Shown here: in pieces, positions 25,715 through 34,090 of the stretch
How positions within the stretch are numbered: position 1 is the stretch's first letter
How the letters are laid out: each line of letters opens with the position of its first letter
Assembly (NCBI RefSeq): GCF_016587415.1
Contig: NZ_BNJI01000001.1
Location: 4,131,501 to 4,195,500, forward strand
From: Ktedonobacter sp. SOSP1-85
GTDB taxonomy: Bacteria; Chloroflexota; Ktedonobacteria; Ktedonobacterales; Ktedonobacteraceae
DNA length: 64,000 bases
Direction of reading: 5' to 3'
Notes under the pieces: generated by a model
Seen by the model: the letters and a program-made list of their open reading frames with translations, nothing else
Databases searched by the model: none
Told to the model about the DNA's origin: nothing
Made by a program: the position numbers and the translations under genes

Positions 25715-26515
25715 TTATCTTTTGGCGAAGACGCGAATGAAGATGATAGACAATTCGTAGAGGCAGGACATTGTTATACCCAGGATGATGGGACTATACA
25801 CGTCCGCTCCTGGCGTGATGAAGCAGGAGGCGATCCACATGCCCACGTGGGCAGTTGAGCGCCGCTTCTTCAGCATATCCGAGTCTACGATGCCTACCAG
25901 GGCCATAAAGGTTAGCACGAGAGGAATCTCGAAGACGATACCAAAGGCCAGCATAAAGTACGTGATAAAGGTAAAGTAGCTATCTGCTGTGACCAGTTCA
26001 GTAAACATGTCCGATGAGAACTGGACCAGGAACTCCAGGGGGTAGCGAATAGTCGCATATCCTAGCGAAATTCCCGCGACAAAGAGTACGATGCCAATCA
26101 GAATAAAGGGTACGGCATGCTTCTTCTCATGCCGATAGAGTCCGGGCGCTATAAAAGCCCAGGTCTGATAGAGAAGAACGGGTATTGACAACAGGATACC
26201 AACCGCGAGCGAGATGAGCAGCGTGATGGTAAAGCCCTCGGCAACTCCCATCACAACGATCTTGCCCCCAAGGGCATCGGCACCCTTTGGCAGTGGCGCA
26301 GACAGAAAGCCCATGATTTGTCCGCGGAAGATGAAGGCAACAATAGAAAAGATCACAACGGAGATCAGGCTCTTGAAGATGCGCTTGCGTAGCTCCTCCA
26401 GGTGCTCGATCAAGGTCATAGCCGATTCCGCCAGTTCATCCTCAACATCTTCCGCGTCTTCGCTCACGTATGTGGATAGTTTACGTTCCTGCTGGTCTAG
26501 ATTGCTAGTTGCCAT
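25715..26515 (-). CDS. tatC: Sec-independent protein translocase TatC
   Basis: From the ATG at 26515 (GGGAG five bases upstream) this is a 266-residue protein with six membrane helices. It has the TatC signature LIEHLEELRKRI near residue 40 and conserved FxxFGIVFEIPLVL toward the C-terminal half. The N-terminal 35 residues are acidic. TatC recognises the twin-arginine signal and, with TatA, exports folded proteins. It is the last gene of a minus-strand set containing an ECF sigma factor, a small protein and tatA. Confidence 0.93.
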   Translation of the reverse strand: MATSNLDQQERKLSTYVSEDAEDVEDELAESAMTLIEHLEELRKRIFKSLISVVIFSIVAFIFRGQIMGFLSAPLPKGADALGGKIVVMGVAEGFTITLLISLAVGILLSIPVLLYQTWAFIAPGLYRHEKKHAVPFILIGIVLFVAGISLGYATIRYPLEFLVQFSSDMFTELVTADSYFTFITYFMLAFGIVFEIPLVLTFMALVGIVDSDMLKKRRSTAHVGMWIASCFITPGADVYSPIILGITMSCLYELSIIFIRVFAKR

Positions 26516-26566
26516 GTACACTCCCAGGCAGGTTTTTTAGAAGACGACATTCGTGCTTGGAAACCG

Positions 26567-26863
26567 CTAAACCTCGGCATCGACCGAGTGGCTCGCGGCC
26601 TCCTGGGCGTTCAAAGCAGCTTTACGTGCAGCAATCTCACGCTCAAGCGCCTCGATGTCCATGGCATCAACGCCCTTCGACTCGACGGGTTTGACCTCTT
26701 CCTTCTCTTCTTTGGGAGCGCCAATTTCGCTCATGCCCTTCTTGAACTCCTGAATGCTCTTACCGATAGCGGAACCCATCTCGGGGAGGCGCTTGGGGCC
26801 GAAGACCAGGAGGGCGACGACGACGACGATAACTAGTGTAAGTGGATGTACTCCAAATGGCAT
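26567..26863 (-). CDS. tatA: Twin-arginine translocase subunit TatA
   Basis: A 98-residue protein with one N-terminal membrane helix (LTLVIVVVVALLVFG), the hinge GPKRLPEMG, an amphipathic helix (SAIGKSIQEFKKG) and a charged tail. This is the TatA/E form. I start at the ATG at 26861-26863 with AAGGA nine bases upstream; an ATG at 26941 would add 26 unusual residues. Many TatA subunits assemble into the translocation pore. tatC follows by 51 bases. Confidence 0.92.
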   Translation of the reverse strand: MPFGVHPLTLVIVVVVALLVFGPKRLPEMGSAIGKSIQEFKKGMSEIGAPKEEKEEVKPVESKGVDAMDIEALEREIAARKAALNAQEAASHSVDAEV

Positions 26864-27026
26864 GATGGTAGATCCTTTCTGGACTAAGATGGTAACGCGA
26901 AAAATACAACTGAATGCAACTGATTGTATGCTCAGGCTCAAATCTCATACAAGATTCGAGCGTACAGTAACAAGCGTAAGGTCGTGTCTGCAATGACGTG
27001 ATAGGAGCGAGACCAGCCTGTGGAGG

Positions 27027-27320
27027 CTAGTAGGCCGCTCGTGGTCGCGTCGTCGTATCGTGACCGAAGAACCTCGTGTCAAGCTGCTGAACACCTTCCA
27101 GTGCCAGGCCTACGAGGCCCGCGCTGGCGGTGCTAAAGGTTACAGCGCGCAGGATCTGGCGACGCGTCATAAGGCGCGCCTGGCGTGTTGGTAAGAGCGC
27201 CGGTTCTTGTACCTTCTCCTGGTGCAGTGCATGTACCAGGCGTTGCTCAAGTCCCGAGGGCCTGGGCGCTGTTGGACCATAGTGGCGTAGCAGCAGTGTT
27301 TCTGCGGTATCGTTATGCAT
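27027..27320 (-). CDS. Small protein with a Tat-signal-like segment, possible sigma-factor partner
   Basis: The 97-residue product has a charged N-terminal half and then MTRRQILRAVTFSTASAGLV near residue 50, followed by a short C-terminal tail. TRRQILR plus a weakly hydrophobic Ala/Ser/Gly core looks like a twin-arginine signal, though it is internal. The gene overlaps the ECF sigma gene by eight bases and precedes tatA, so sigma-factor regulation is one option. It could be a short anti-sigma factor with a single membrane segment. No family is recognised. Confidence 0.6.
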   Translation of the reverse strand: MHNDTAETLLLRHYGPTAPRPSGLEQRLVHALHQEKVQEPALLPTRQARLMTRRQILRAVTFSTASAGLVGLALEGVQQLDTRFFGHDTTTRPRAAY

Positions 27321-28056
27321 AGCTACTCCGATGTGTCGCAGGTTGGGCGTTGAGCGAGAGATGATAGGGCTTATGTGCTTGCGTAGATGGTCCTATGTTC
27401 TCTCTGTCAGTGGAGGCGGCGCTGGTCGTGATTGGCTCTGAAGTCCCAGGCGTCTCCACAAGTTTCTCATCGCTTTCATAGGCGTAGAGCTGTTGAAACT
27501 GCTTGCGGGCGCGGGCGAGGCGCTGGCGTACGGCTGGCTCTTTTAGTTCAAGCAGATCGGCGATCTGGGCGGTGGTCAGGCCGCCAACGATAGAGAGCAG
27601 CAGGCAGACCCGTAGAGGCTCTGCCAGGCGCGCCAGGACGCGCTGTACGGCGTCGCGCTCGGCGATGATGTCAGCCGGATCATCAGATGCATGCGTTCCC
27701 AGTCCTGAAGGCTGAAGAGGCGCGGCCTGCTCGCTGACCGTTTCGCTACTCGCCGTCTCTGCCTGGCGCCCTTCGAGCATACGCGAAAAGGGGACAAAGC
27801 TTAATATCTTGCGGCGGCGATAGTGCATGCGAACCGTATTCAGCGCAATACGCAGGAGCCAGGCCTTAGGTTGGAAGTGGTCTCCACTCGCGCGACGAGC
27901 GGTATCTATCCCACGCAGAGCCTGGTGAAAGGTGTCCTGGGTCAGGTCCTGGCTCTCTTCCCAATCATTGGTCATGCCATAGATGGTATGAAAGACCAGG
28001 GCGCTGTACTCATGAATAAGCGCTTCTATAGCCTTGGCAGTAGGCGTCGTATCCAC
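27313..28056 (-). CDS. ECF-type RNA polymerase sigma factor
   Basis: The 247-residue protein has sigma region 2 (YSALVFHTIYGMTNDWEESQDLTQDTF) and region 4 (LAEPLRVCLLLSIVGGLTTAQIADLL, then EPAVRQRLARARKQF). An unusually long, Ser/Glu-rich linker of about 50 residues separates them, and an extra tail of about 45 residues follows region 4. The start appears to be GTG (28054-28056). The gene leads the operon with the small Tat-signal-like protein, tatA and tatC, suggesting it controls an envelope or export response. Confidence 0.88.
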   Translation of the reverse strand: MDTTPTAKAIEALIHEYSALVFHTIYGMTNDWEESQDLTQDTFHQALRGIDTARRASGDHFQPKAWLLRIALNTVRMHYRRRKILSFVPFSRMLEGRQAETASSETVSEQAAPLQPSGLGTHASDDPADIIAERDAVQRVLARLAEPLRVCLLLSIVGGLTTAQIADLLELKEPAVRQRLARARKQFQQLYAYESDEKLVETPGTSEPITTSAASTDRENIGPSTQAHKPYHLSLNAQPATHRSSYA

Positions 28057-28237
28057 ACAGATAACTCTCTCAACAAATGGACGATAGCAAAGAAACGTTT
28101 CTTACCGGGAGCCGTGTATCTGAACGATTGCCAGATTTACACGTCTCTCTATTACTCAGATGCACGAGGACATGAAAGTGTGACAACGAATTTCTTTTTG
28201 TTATTATTCAGTACTTCTCGCCACTACGTGGCTCGCC

Positions 28238-28294
28238 AGGGTTATGGGATGTGGAAAAAATGCCGAAGGCATTTTTTCCACATCCCATAACCCT
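28238..28294. terminator. 27-bp perfect inverted repeat between sigma factor and acpP
   Basis: Arms 28238-28264 and 28268-28294 are exact complements with loop GAA. The stem contains AAAAAATGCC/GGCATTTTTT, but no U-tract follows. The rest of the 465-base spacer holds no gene. Confidence 0.5.
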
Positions 28295-28473
28295 TAGCAG
28301 CGTCGCAGACGCTGTGAACATCTCTTGAAGAGAGGGCATTGAGTAGTAACTTCTCTTTTTTGAGATACATGGAAATAGTCTTACAAAGAAATAGTAGCAA
28401 ATATATGGGATCTCGCAAAGGGGAGTGTGTGGAAAGGTATACAGGTTGTCTGAAGGTGGGTTTGAGGAAAGTT

Positions 28474-28497
28474 ACAGGGTGGCCTAGGCCACCCTGT
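28474..28497. terminator. Hairpin terminator after acpP
   Basis: ACAGGGTGGCC/GGCCACCCTGT arms (about 11 bases, loop TA) lie 25 bases beyond the acpP stop codon. Confidence 0.65.
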
Positions 28498-28521
28498 CAT
28501 GAGTCCGTAGGAAGAAAAAAA

Positions 28522-28758
28522 TTACCGCAGGTGCTCTTCGATATAATCCTCGGCCTCTTGCACGGTCGTGATTTTCTCGGCGTCCTCATCGGAGATCTGA
28601 ACTTTGAACTCTTCCTCAAGGGACATGATGAGTTCGACGAGGTCCAGCGAATCGGCGTTGAGATCTTCAACGAAAGACGCGCTAGAAACGACCTCGCTCT
28701 CGTCGACACCAAGCTGGTCGACGATAATTTTTTTCAGCCTATCATGAATAGTTGGCAT
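28522..28758 (-). CDS. acpP: Acyl carrier protein
   Basis: A 78-residue acidic helical protein with the phosphopantetheine attachment Ser in NADSLDLVELIM (residue 37) and the typical ending AEDYIEEHL. It carries growing fatty-acid chains in the cytoplasm. Its ATG overlaps the stop codon of nusB, and fabD lies three genes upstream on the same strand, in a fatty-acid/translation operon. Confidence 0.96.
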   Translation of the reverse strand: MPTIHDRLKKIIVDQLGVDESEVVSSASFVEDLNADSLDLVELIMSLEEEFKVQISDEDAEKITTVQEAEDYIEEHLR

Positions 28759-29201
28759 TATTTCACCTCGCTTTCCGCTTTTGGGGTGGGCTGTTGTTGA
28801 GCCCGATTAAATATAGTACCTAGGACGCCATTAATGAAGCGGCTCGAGGTGTCACTGCCGAAGAGCTTGGCAAGTTCCACAGCCTCATTGATAGCAGCCT
28901 TGGCTGGTACAGTATTATTAAACAGAATCTCGTAGATTGCAAGTCTCAGGATATTTTTATCGACACGAGCCATCTGTTGCAGTGGCCATTCGCGAGCGGC
29001 ACTCTGGATATGCGCGTCGATATCAGCCAGGTGCTTGCAGACACCCTCGGCCAGCTCTTGCGCGTATTCTACCACTTTGGCATGGAGATTACGCTCTTCA
29101 GCGTGCCGCTGCAAGATCTCAAGGGGATCATGATGGACCATGTCGTATTCATAGAGTGTTTGCAGTGCGACCATGCGCGCTTGCCTGCGTATCCCTGGCA
29201 T
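28758..29201 (-). CDS. nusB: Transcription antitermination factor NusB
   Basis: From the ATG at 29199-29201 (GAGG five bases upstream) it has 147 residues and the NusB fold. Landmarks are RRQARMVALQTLYEYD, then RVDKNILRLAIYEIL and PAKAAINEAVELAKLFGSDTS, then FINGVLGTI. NusB with S10 binds boxA in rRNA transcripts. It sits between the Asp23 gene and acpP and is coupled to acpP. Confidence 0.93.
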   Translation of the reverse strand: MPGIRRQARMVALQTLYEYDMVHHDPLEILQRHAEERNLHAKVVEYAQELAEGVCKHLADIDAHIQSAAREWPLQQMARVDKNILRLAIYEILFNNTVPAKAAINEAVELAKLFGSDTSSRFINGVLGTIFNRAQQQPTPKAESEVK

Positions 29202-29234
29202 AGTATCCTCAAAAAATGTCAAACTAATGACGTG

Positions 29235-29591
29235 TTATGCAATGTCATAAATGTAGATGTTGACTTCTTGCACCTGCATCCCGACCATATCTTCGAGCGC
29301 AGAGGCAACCTCATCCTGTACGGCAGAGCCGATTGAGACGATATCGACATCTGCATCAACGATCAAGTATAAATCGGCTGAGACGGTGTTCTCCTTCACT
29401 GTTAACCCGACCCCCTGAGGAGGAATGTCGTGTTTGAGGAGGCGAGACCACTGGTTACGCATCGCCACTGTGGGTGATGTATTGGCCATACCGATTACAC
29501 CTGGAATCTGCAACGCGCTATGCGTTACGATAGTCGAAAGTACCTGTTTGGCCACGCGAACGGAGCCAATGCTTTGATAGGCGCTTGCCAT
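29235..29591 (-). CDS. Asp23/Gls24 family envelope stress protein
   Basis: From the ATG at 29589-29591 (AGAGAGG six bases upstream) the product has 118 residues. The family pattern is visible: SIGSVRVAKQVLSTIVTHSALQIPGV and DLYLIVDADVDI, ending MVGMQVQEVNIYIYDI. In Firmicutes and related bacteria these genes commonly lie directly upstream of nusB, as here. The exact function is unknown; they associate with the membrane and cell-wall homeostasis. Confidence 0.88.
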   Translation of the reverse strand: MASAYQSIGSVRVAKQVLSTIVTHSALQIPGVIGMANTSPTVAMRNQWSRLLKHDIPPQGVGLTVKENTVSADLYLIVDADVDIVSIGSAVQDEVASALEDMVGMQVQEVNIYIYDIA

Positions 29592-29840
29592 CTTAACCTC
29601 TCTTCTCTGTGAGTGCCACACCAGATGAAATGGGTAAGTAAGATCGCAACCTTCCAGTGTTAAGGAGCGAGCGACTTATTTGACAAATGACTACGGTATA
29701 TCTGTCGCTATCGTAGTTGAGCATTCAGGCGCTATTGCAAATTATCTAAATCCAAAGATAGGCCCTTTTGCGAACTATGTCAAGTATATATCCCAAATGG
29801 TGTGCCCGTCCATAGTAGGAGGACTTCAATACTGGTTTTG

Positions 29841-29875
29841 GACAGGTCTCCGACTCTTCAGACGGAGAGCCTGTC
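29841..29875. terminator. Hairpin downstream of fabD
   Basis: GACAGG-TCTCCG pairs with CGGAGA-G-CCTGTC across a ten-base loop, 24 bases beyond the fabD stop. The remaining 29592-29840 spacer has no recognisable gene. Confidence 0.5.
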
Positions 29876-29898
29876 TATATGCTCACACAAGCAAGCTG

Positions 29899-30927
29899 CT
29901 ACGCCAAAACATCCTGTTCGCGTAGCTGGGCTGCGGCCTTTGCGACCTCGCTGGCGTTGCCAACGTTCATAATCGTGACGCCCTTCGCGATGCGCTTGAC
30001 CATGCCCGCAAGGGCCTGGCCCGGACCAATCTCGATAAAGATGTTGACGCCAGCCTCCACCAGGTACTGGATGGTCTTGACCCACTGTACGGAGGATGCC
30101 ACCTGTTGGGCAAGCTCCTGGCGCAAACGCGAGGGGTCGGTGAGCGGCGTGCCATCGATATTGGCGATGATGGGACGCGCGGCCTCACGAAGCTCAAGCT
30201 CTGCCAGCGTTTTCGCCAGGCCTTGCGCGGCTGGCTCCATCACGGGTGAGTGGAAGGCACCGCTGACCGCGAGAGGTATCACGCGTTTGGCGCCACGCGC
30301 CTTCGCCAGTTCTCCCGCCAGCTCAAGCGCCCGCTTCTCACCAGAGATTACGATCTGGCCGGGAGCGTTATAATTGGCGATAATGACGCGTCCCTGACCG
30401 GGATGGGTCGTAGCCCCCGCTAGCTCCGCGAGTGCCTGCTCAGTTGCTTCCTGGCAGACCTGGCGCAGTGGCTCTTCGTCCATGGCGATGACGGCGGACA
30501 TGCCCCCGGGGCAGACCGTGCCTTCATGCTCCATCAGGCGGCCCCGTTCGCGCACGGCCAGGATGGTCTCTTTGAGATCGAGTGCGCCCGCGACAGGCAG
30601 CGCGCTCCATTCGCCCACACTATGGCCCGCGACAAAGGCGGGTGTGAGGGGCGTAGACCAGAAAGAAGGCTCGCCAGGGGAGAGGGCTTCTTGGAGTGCG
30701 GCAAGATACGCGAGGCTGACGGTCACAATAGCGGGCTGAGCGTTAATGGTATCACGCAGGGTGGTTTCTGGGCCGTTGAAGCAGAGATCGCTTAGTGAGA
30801 ACCCGAGGGCGTCATCGGCGGCGGCAAAGACTCTCTGGGCCGCGGGAGAGGACGCGAAGATATCGGCTCCCATGCCAACAGCCTGACTTCCCTGCCCTGG
30901 AAAAAGAAAGGCGACTCTGGTCGTCAT
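29899..30927 (-). CDS. fabD: Malonyl-CoA:ACP transacylase
   Basis: The 342-residue protein begins with FLFPGQGSQAVGMG and has the active-site Ser in GHSVGEWSAL. The conserved Arg lies about 25 residues later (AVRERGRLM), and the catalytic His is in SGAFHSPVM. It loads malonate onto ACP for fatty-acid synthesis; acpP lies in the same gene run. The ATG has AAGGAT nine bases upstream, part of which comes from the neighbouring repeat copy D. Confidence 0.95.
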   Translation of the reverse strand: MTTRVAFLFPGQGSQAVGMGADIFASSPAAQRVFAAADDALGFSLSDLCFNGPETTLRDTINAQPAIVTVSLAYLAALQEALSPGEPSFWSTPLTPAFVAGHSVGEWSALPVAGALDLKETILAVRERGRLMEHEGTVCPGGMSAVIAMDEEPLRQVCQEATEQALAELAGATTHPGQGRVIIANYNAPGQIVISGEKRALELAGELAKARGAKRVIPLAVSGAFHSPVMEPAAQGLAKTLAELELREAARPIIANIDGTPLTDPSRLRQELAQQVASSVQWVKTIQYLVEAGVNIFIEIGPGQALAGMVKRIAKGVTIMNVGNASEVAKAAAQLREQDVLA

Positions 30928-30940
30928 GCTATTTTGATCC

Positions 30941-31014
30941 TTATTCCGAAAACCAACGTCGCTTACGCGACTAGTGCTTCACACTCAGGTTTTCGGAGAA
31001 GTAGTACTCTCAAA
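30941..31014. repeat. Three-way-junction intergenic repeat, copy D, in the fabD leader
   Basis: CCGAAAACC (30946-30954) pairs with GGTTTTCGG (30988-30996), enclosing GTCGCTTACGCGAC and AGTGCTTCACACT hairpins. The repeat's edge supplies the GGAATAAGGAT ribosome-site region of fabD, so its folding could affect fabD translation. Confidence 0.65.
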
Positions 31015-31018
31015 AAAA

Positions 31019-31070
31019 GAAGCGGCGTATGTAAGAGACTTCACGAAGAAGCGTTACATTGCCGCTTGCT
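31019..31070. terminator. Imperfect hairpin after rpmF
   Basis: AAGCGGCGTATGTAA and TTACATTGCCGCTT pair with one small bulge, six bases beyond the rpmF stop codon. No clear U-tract. Confidence 0.4.
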
Positions 31071-31075
31071 TGTCA

Positions 31076-31264
31076 TTACTTGCTGGCCTTAGGAAGAAAC
31101 ACCTGGCGGCCACGGTAGGTGCCACAATTGGGGCAGGCATGGTGCGAAAGACGTGGTGTTTTGCACTGAGGGCAGGCCACCAGTTGTGGTAATTTCAGGT
31201 GATGATGTGCCCGGCGCTCACCCTGACGAGCGCGTGAGGTACGCTGCTTTGGAAGTGCTCCCAT
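31076..31264 (-). CDS. rpmF: 50S ribosomal protein L32
   Basis: A 62-residue basic protein starting MGALPKQRTSRARQGERRAHH, with two CxxC pairs (CPQC and CPNC) that would bind zinc. This is the Zn-binding form of L32. It follows the DUF177 gene by 48 bases, the usual pairing in bacteria. Confidence 0.95.
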   Translation of the reverse strand: MGALPKQRTSRARQGERRAHHHLKLPQLVACPQCKTPRLSHHACPNCGTYRGRQVFLPKASK

Positions 31265-31312
31265 GGTAATTGTTCTCCTCTTCCACCCGTTGAAAATCTG
31301 GGTGACATGTGC

Positions 31313-31840
31313 TTATGAATTGTCCTGCTGCAAAAGTGTCTTGAGGACGCTGAAACGCGCGTCTGGCTCTGGTTGGCATTCACAAGGACCCTCATTGAGA
31401 TCCTTCCCGCATTGCGCACACAGCCCGGCGCAATCTTCGCGGCAGAGGGTCACAATGGGTATCGCGAGCAGGACCTGCTGGCGAATTGCCTCGGTAAGGT
31501 CAACCAGGTGGTGATCGTCGATAGGGAAGGCATCTTCCGCGTCTACAGGTTCGACAGGAATACCAGTTACCACATCGACGGTTGGATAAAACCGCTCTTC
31601 AAAGTCTACATGCTGCGGCTGCTCGAAATGCTTGAGGCAGCGTGTGCACTCTAGTTCAACGGTAAGGTCTACCCAGCCGTCCACCAGAATTCCCTGGTTG
31701 ATGTGGCGTATACGAGCGTGACCTGCGATAGGACCGATGACCTTGAGATCTTCGTCAAGCTGAATATCATCTTCGCTAAAGTCGGACTCAAGGCTGGTAC
31801 CGACGAGCGATTTCAAAAGTTGCGCCACATTAAAGATCAT
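31313..31840 (-). CDS. DUF177 (YceD-like) protein
   Basis: From the ATG at 31838-31840 it has 175 residues; AAAGGG lies eight bases upstream, and the GTG at 31858 is less likely. Family landmarks are the CxxC pair in LECTRCLKHFEQP, FPIDDHHLVDLTEAIRQQVLLAIP and the terminal CREDCAGLCAQCGKDLN. YceD-family proteins accompany rpmF in most bacteria and affect 23S rRNA accumulation in E. coli and plants. The role here is inferred from that association. Confidence 0.88.
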   Translation of the reverse strand: MIFNVAQLLKSLVGTSLESDFSEDDIQLDEDLKVIGPIAGHARIRHINQGILVDGWVDLTVELECTRCLKHFEQPQHVDFEERFYPTVDVVTGIPVEPVDAEDAFPIDDHHLVDLTEAIRQQVLLAIPIVTLCREDCAGLCAQCGKDLNEGPCECQPEPDARFSVLKTLLQQDNS

Positions 31841-32154
31841 TCCTTGTTCCCTTTCCACTAGAAAGTTGAACCCTTGTGTGAGACACCATCAGGATATCTC
31901 CTCTCAGTAAAAATGCATACTGAAAATAGCGATATGGCGCAAAGTGAAAAGTTCTTGCTCTTTGCTGGCGCTTGCTCATTATAGACAAGCCTTGAAAGGG
32001 TGTCAAGACCCGTATGCGGCCACGGGTAAGGGAGGCACCGCGAGGATGCCGCATGGATAGTGCGCTTACCTTACGCGCGCCGTAGAGCGAAAAAGAGGCT
32101 GGTGTACGAATAGGACCCGTTTGACGTCTGCCCTCCAGCGCGACAGGTGACATG

Positions 32155-32826
32155 CTAAGGCTGGTTAATGCCAATGGTATCGGCCGCCAGAGAGGAGCGC
32201 CGTGGACGTGGCTGTGGTGGTATATTGGCTGGCAGTGATCCACCGGGGGAGTCTTCCACTAGTTCTCCTGCCTCCTCCTCTTCGAGAAATGCTTCTTCCT
32301 CGTTGATGTATGCTGTGGCGTCGTGCTCTTCCAGGCTATTGTCCCCTGCGGTGGCGATTTGCCCATGTTCCTCCAGGCTCTCGATGCCACGCTCAACGCT
32401 TAAGACGGTGCGGCTGACCCTGGTCTCCACTTGCACAAGCTGTTCATGCAGGGTGCGTAGCGTCTCGATGACATAGGCGTCGGCGTCGCCCTTCAACTGC
32501 TGGGCCTTTTGTTCGGCCTGGTTCAGCATCTCCTGCGAGCGCTGTTCCGCGACCTTCAGCAGCCCCTCGCGGTTGATGACGCGCTCGGTCTCCTCACGCG
32601 CGCGATTGAGCAAGGCGTTAGCATCGGCCTGGGCCTGAGCGAGGATACGTTCTTTATCCTGAATAACGCGACGCGCCTGCTTGACCTCTTCAGGGATCGA
32701 GGTGCGCATCTGCTCAATAATATTGAAGATGTCGGTCTCTTTTATGACGACCTGGTTAGTCAGAGGCACGCGCTTGCTTGATGCGATGAGATTATCCAGG
32801 CGATCAACGAGGTACAGAATGTCCAA
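32155..32826 (-). CDS. DivIVA/SepIVA-like coiled-coil protein
   Basis: The 223-residue protein starts MDILYLVDRLDNLIASSKRVP and then TDIFNIIEQMRTSIPEEVKQARRVI, a head resembling mycobacterial SepIVA. A long coiled coil with Ala/Gln/Glu heptads follows (residues about 60-150), then an acidic, Pro-rich tail. Its place between coaD and the DUF177/rpmF genes mirrors the actinobacterial neighbourhood of such proteins. A cell-division or polar-growth scaffold is a reasonable inference for a filamentous organism, but it is not demonstrated. Confidence 0.65.
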   Translation of the reverse strand: MDILYLVDRLDNLIASSKRVPLTNQVVIKETDIFNIIEQMRTSIPEEVKQARRVIQDKERILAQAQADANALLNRAREETERVINREGLLKVAEQRSQEMLNQAEQKAQQLKGDADAYVIETLRTLHEQLVQVETRVSRTVLSVERGIESLEEHGQIATAGDNSLEEHDATAYINEEEAFLEEEEAGELVEDSPGGSLPANIPPQPRPRRSSLAADTIGINQP

Positions 32827-32912
32827 GAACTTCCTCCTTCCCTCTCCTGGTGCGTACGCCGAGAAGTCATAAGTACGTGTATGGATGCCAGGGGGTAGTC
32901 TCTGAGCGAGCG

Positions 32913-33419
32913 CTATTGGCCGAACCTATGGCGTAGCGCGCGTACTACCGCGGCGGGAAGCATATCATCGACATTGCCTCCCAGGCGAGCAACTTCCTTG
33001 AGCCGGGATGAACTGATAAACAGGTGATCCAGGCTGGTGAGCAGGCAGATGGTCTCGATTTCAGGTGCGAGCTTGCGGTTCATCAGGCTTTGTTCAAACT
33101 CAGTGCCAAAGTCGTTGGGAGAGCGTAAGCCTTTAATGAGCGCGCAGCCACCAAGAGAGCGTACATATTCTACTACGAGTATCGAGAAGGTTTCGACGCG
33201 CACATTGGTCAGGCCTTCAGCGGCAATGACTTCCTGCCAGAGTGAGAGGCGTTCGTCAACGGTGAAGAGCACATTTTTGTCGGGAAAGGCGTAGATCGCG
33301 ATGACCAGTTCATCGAAGAGGCGCGCCGCTCGGCGCGCGATATCGAGATGTCCATTGGTAACTGGATCAAAACTTCCCGGATAGACTGCTATGCGTGGAC
33401 GTTGTGCTTCATTGCTCAC
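32913..33419 (-). CDS. coaD: Phosphopantetheine adenylyltransferase
   Basis: A 168-residue nucleotidyltransferase with VYPGSFDPVTNGHLDIARRA, RGLRSPNDFGTEFEQSLMNR (here KGLRSPNDFG) and SSSRLKEVARLGG. It transfers AMP from ATP to 4'-phosphopantetheine, the fourth step of coenzyme A synthesis. One expected Thr/Ser (ISSST) position reads ISSSR, within family variation. It leads the coaD-sepIVA-DUF177-rpmF-fabD run. Confidence 0.95.
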   Translation of the reverse strand: MSNEAQRPRIAVYPGSFDPVTNGHLDIARRAARLFDELVIAIYAFPDKNVLFTVDERLSLWQEVIAAEGLTNVRVETFSILVVEYVRSLGGCALIKGLRSPNDFGTEFEQSLMNRKLAPEIETICLLTSLDHLFISSSRLKEVARLGGNVDDMLPAAVVRALRHRFGQ

Positions 33420-33571
33420 GTCTGAGGCCCCCCTTAAATAGTATATGAAAACTCAGAGTATGCGACCCTCTGGAAAGCAGGGTCTTCTGTCCATTAAACC
33501 ATAGTGGAGGCATTTCAGCAATAGAGTGTATGCTGGTCAATTTTCCAGGCTAAGCTTTGCGCCTGCGGCGC

Positions 33572-33649
33572 TCTCAAGGATATGAGCAATGGGTGGTGTG
33601 GCTCGGGTAAATGCCCGAGCCACACCACCCATTGCTCATATCCTTGAGA
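33572..33649. terminator. 36-bp perfect inverted repeat
   Basis: Arms 33572-33607 and 33614-33649 are exact complements around TAAATG. It starts 10 bases past the stop of the membrane-protein gene ending at 33660. No U-tract. Confidence 0.55.
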
Positions 33650-33659
33650 TAGCAGATTT

Positions 33660-34019
33660 TTAGATGCGCTTGTAGCGAGCGTAGAGCATCTCGCCAAAGC
33701 CGATGGCGCCCAGACCCAGCAGCAGGTGGATGGTGCGAATGATGTCATGGGCGGGGCCAATGAGAATGTTGTCCTGAGTAAGACCTAAGGCGATGACGAT
33801 CAGGCCATAAATGGCCGCGCCAATCGCGATTCCTGCATTGCCAGGTTTGGTGGTGGCCAGGGTACCGGCGATGATCCAGAGACAGATGACGGCGATAATA
33901 CCAACGCCCTGGTGTACATCGGTGCGCACGATATAGTTGCCGGCCCAGTAGAAGATGCCCAGAATAAGCGCGACCAGAACGGCGAGGCGCAGGACCATGA
34001 TAGAGATACGTGCTGCCAT
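33660..34019 (-). CDS. Four-helix membrane protein, function unknown
   Basis: The 119-residue product is almost entirely four membrane helices linked by short loops (DVHQG, TTKPGNAG, DNILIGPAHD) with a basic end, YARYKRI. His residues in DVHQG and AHDIIRTIHLLLG could bind a metal or haem but this is speculative. No family is recognised. It lies alone between coaD and the MFS gene, followed by a long inverted repeat. Confidence 0.7.
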   Translation of the reverse strand: MAARISIMVLRLAVLVALILGIFYWAGNYIVRTDVHQGVGIIAVICLWIIAGTLATTKPGNAGIAIGAAIYGLIVIALGLTQDNILIGPAHDIIRTIHLLLGLGAIGFGEMLYARYKRI

Positions 34020-34090
34020 GTTACAGAAACTCCTTACAGTGTTGTAGTTGTAATTGTAATTGAAAAAGGTGAATGTAGGCCTGGATGAGC

